Below, one piece after another: positions 5,095 through 5,190 of a stretch of 5,190 nt of DNA; positions within the stretch are counted from its first letter, which is position 1; each line of letters starts with the position of its first letter. Location of the stretch: NCBI RefSeq assembly GCF_030161255.1, contig NZ_BSPX01000136.1, forward strand, positions 1-5,190, in the 5' to 3' direction. The position numbers and the translations under genes were made by a program. Under the pieces are notes generated by a model. It saw only the letters and a list, made by a program, of their open reading frames with translations. It made no database searches and had not been told where the DNA came from. The stretch is from Zoogloea oryzae (GTDB lineage Bacteria; Pseudomonadota; Gammaproteobacteria; Burkholderiales; Rhodocyclaceae).

Positions 5095-5190
5095 TGTAGT
5101 GGTCAAGTAATACCGGACACCTCGATAGGGTGCTGTACTGCGGTTTTCCGTTCATAGGCCGTGGGCGGCAGGTAGCCCAGCGTCGAGTGC
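5095..5190 (-). mobile_element. IS3-family insertion sequence, 3' terminus (continues past right edge)
   Basis: The element's transposase ends at 5103 and only a few bases later the sequence reaches TGTAGTGGTCAAGTAATACC (from 5095, plus strand), which begins with the TG expected for an IS3-type terminal inverted repeat and runs into the coding end of the transposase. The other end, and therefore the exact repeat and the target duplication, are outside the window; the boundary at 5095 is uncertain by two or three bases. Confidence 0.7.
5103..5190 (-). CDS. IS3-family transposase (OrfB, integrase core), last 28 codons
   Basis: On the minus strand, in frame from the right edge, the peptide begins HSTLGYLPPTAYERK and ends EVSGIT before TGA (5105-5103). 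N..R.HSxLGYxxPxxYE is the conserved end of the DDE (rve) integrase domain of IS3-family OrfB transposases, lying just after the catalytic glutamate. The catalytic DDE residues are to the right of the window, so whether the transposase is intact cannot be judged. The gene reads toward dctA, with only the REP pair between them. Confidence 0.82.
   Translation of the reverse strand, partial: HSTLGYLPPTAYERKTAVQHPIEVSGIT

Overview
The window is GC-rich and densely coded, and the codon use (third positions strongly G/C) and gene content fit a betaproteobacterium. The Rhodocyclales (Azoarcus, Thauera, Zoogloea and relatives) are a reasonable guess, but this is inferred from gene style and not from a marker gene.

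Layout. Bases 1-989 carry two rightward genes: the 3' part of a PqiC-type lipoprotein (auxiliary subunit of an MCE/Pqi lipid-transport system) and, 13 bases later, a small RibD_C/dihydrofolate-reductase-like oxidoreductase. Everything from 986 to the right edge reads leftward. From right to left these are: the last 28 codons and terminus of an IS3-family insertion sequence (5095-5190); a head-to-head pair of REP palindromes (5011-5092); the C4-dicarboxylate/cation symporter dctA (4865-3543) with a strong intrinsic terminator (about 3486-3520); a MASE1-type membrane sensor histidine kinase (3342-1708); and a stand-alone ClpP-fold serine protease (1627-986). The rightward and leftward blocks meet tail to tail at a TTAA where both stop codons overlap.

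Transcription units. dctA has a good Shine-Dalgarno and is closed by its own terminator. The kinase gene has a 200-base upstream region with an inverted repeat, and a short GC hairpin covers its stop codon. The ClpP-like gene then has a plausible sigma70 promoter (TTGAAC-17-CATACT) and a strong Shine-Dalgarno. So the three leftward genes look mostly like separate units, not one operon. No response regulator gene is in the window, so the kinase is an orphan here. Its position next to dctA makes a role in sensing carbon source or energy state possible but unproven.

The least ordinary parts are the REP pair with an IS3-type element ending only about two bases from it, the small stand-alone ClpP homologue with an intact Ser-His-Asp set and a lysine/arginine-rich tail, and the unusual H-box (HELHHPL) of the kinase. 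I do not see a clear, wholly new multi-gene system; most of the window is ordinary chromosomal content with some mobile-DNA activity at its right edge.
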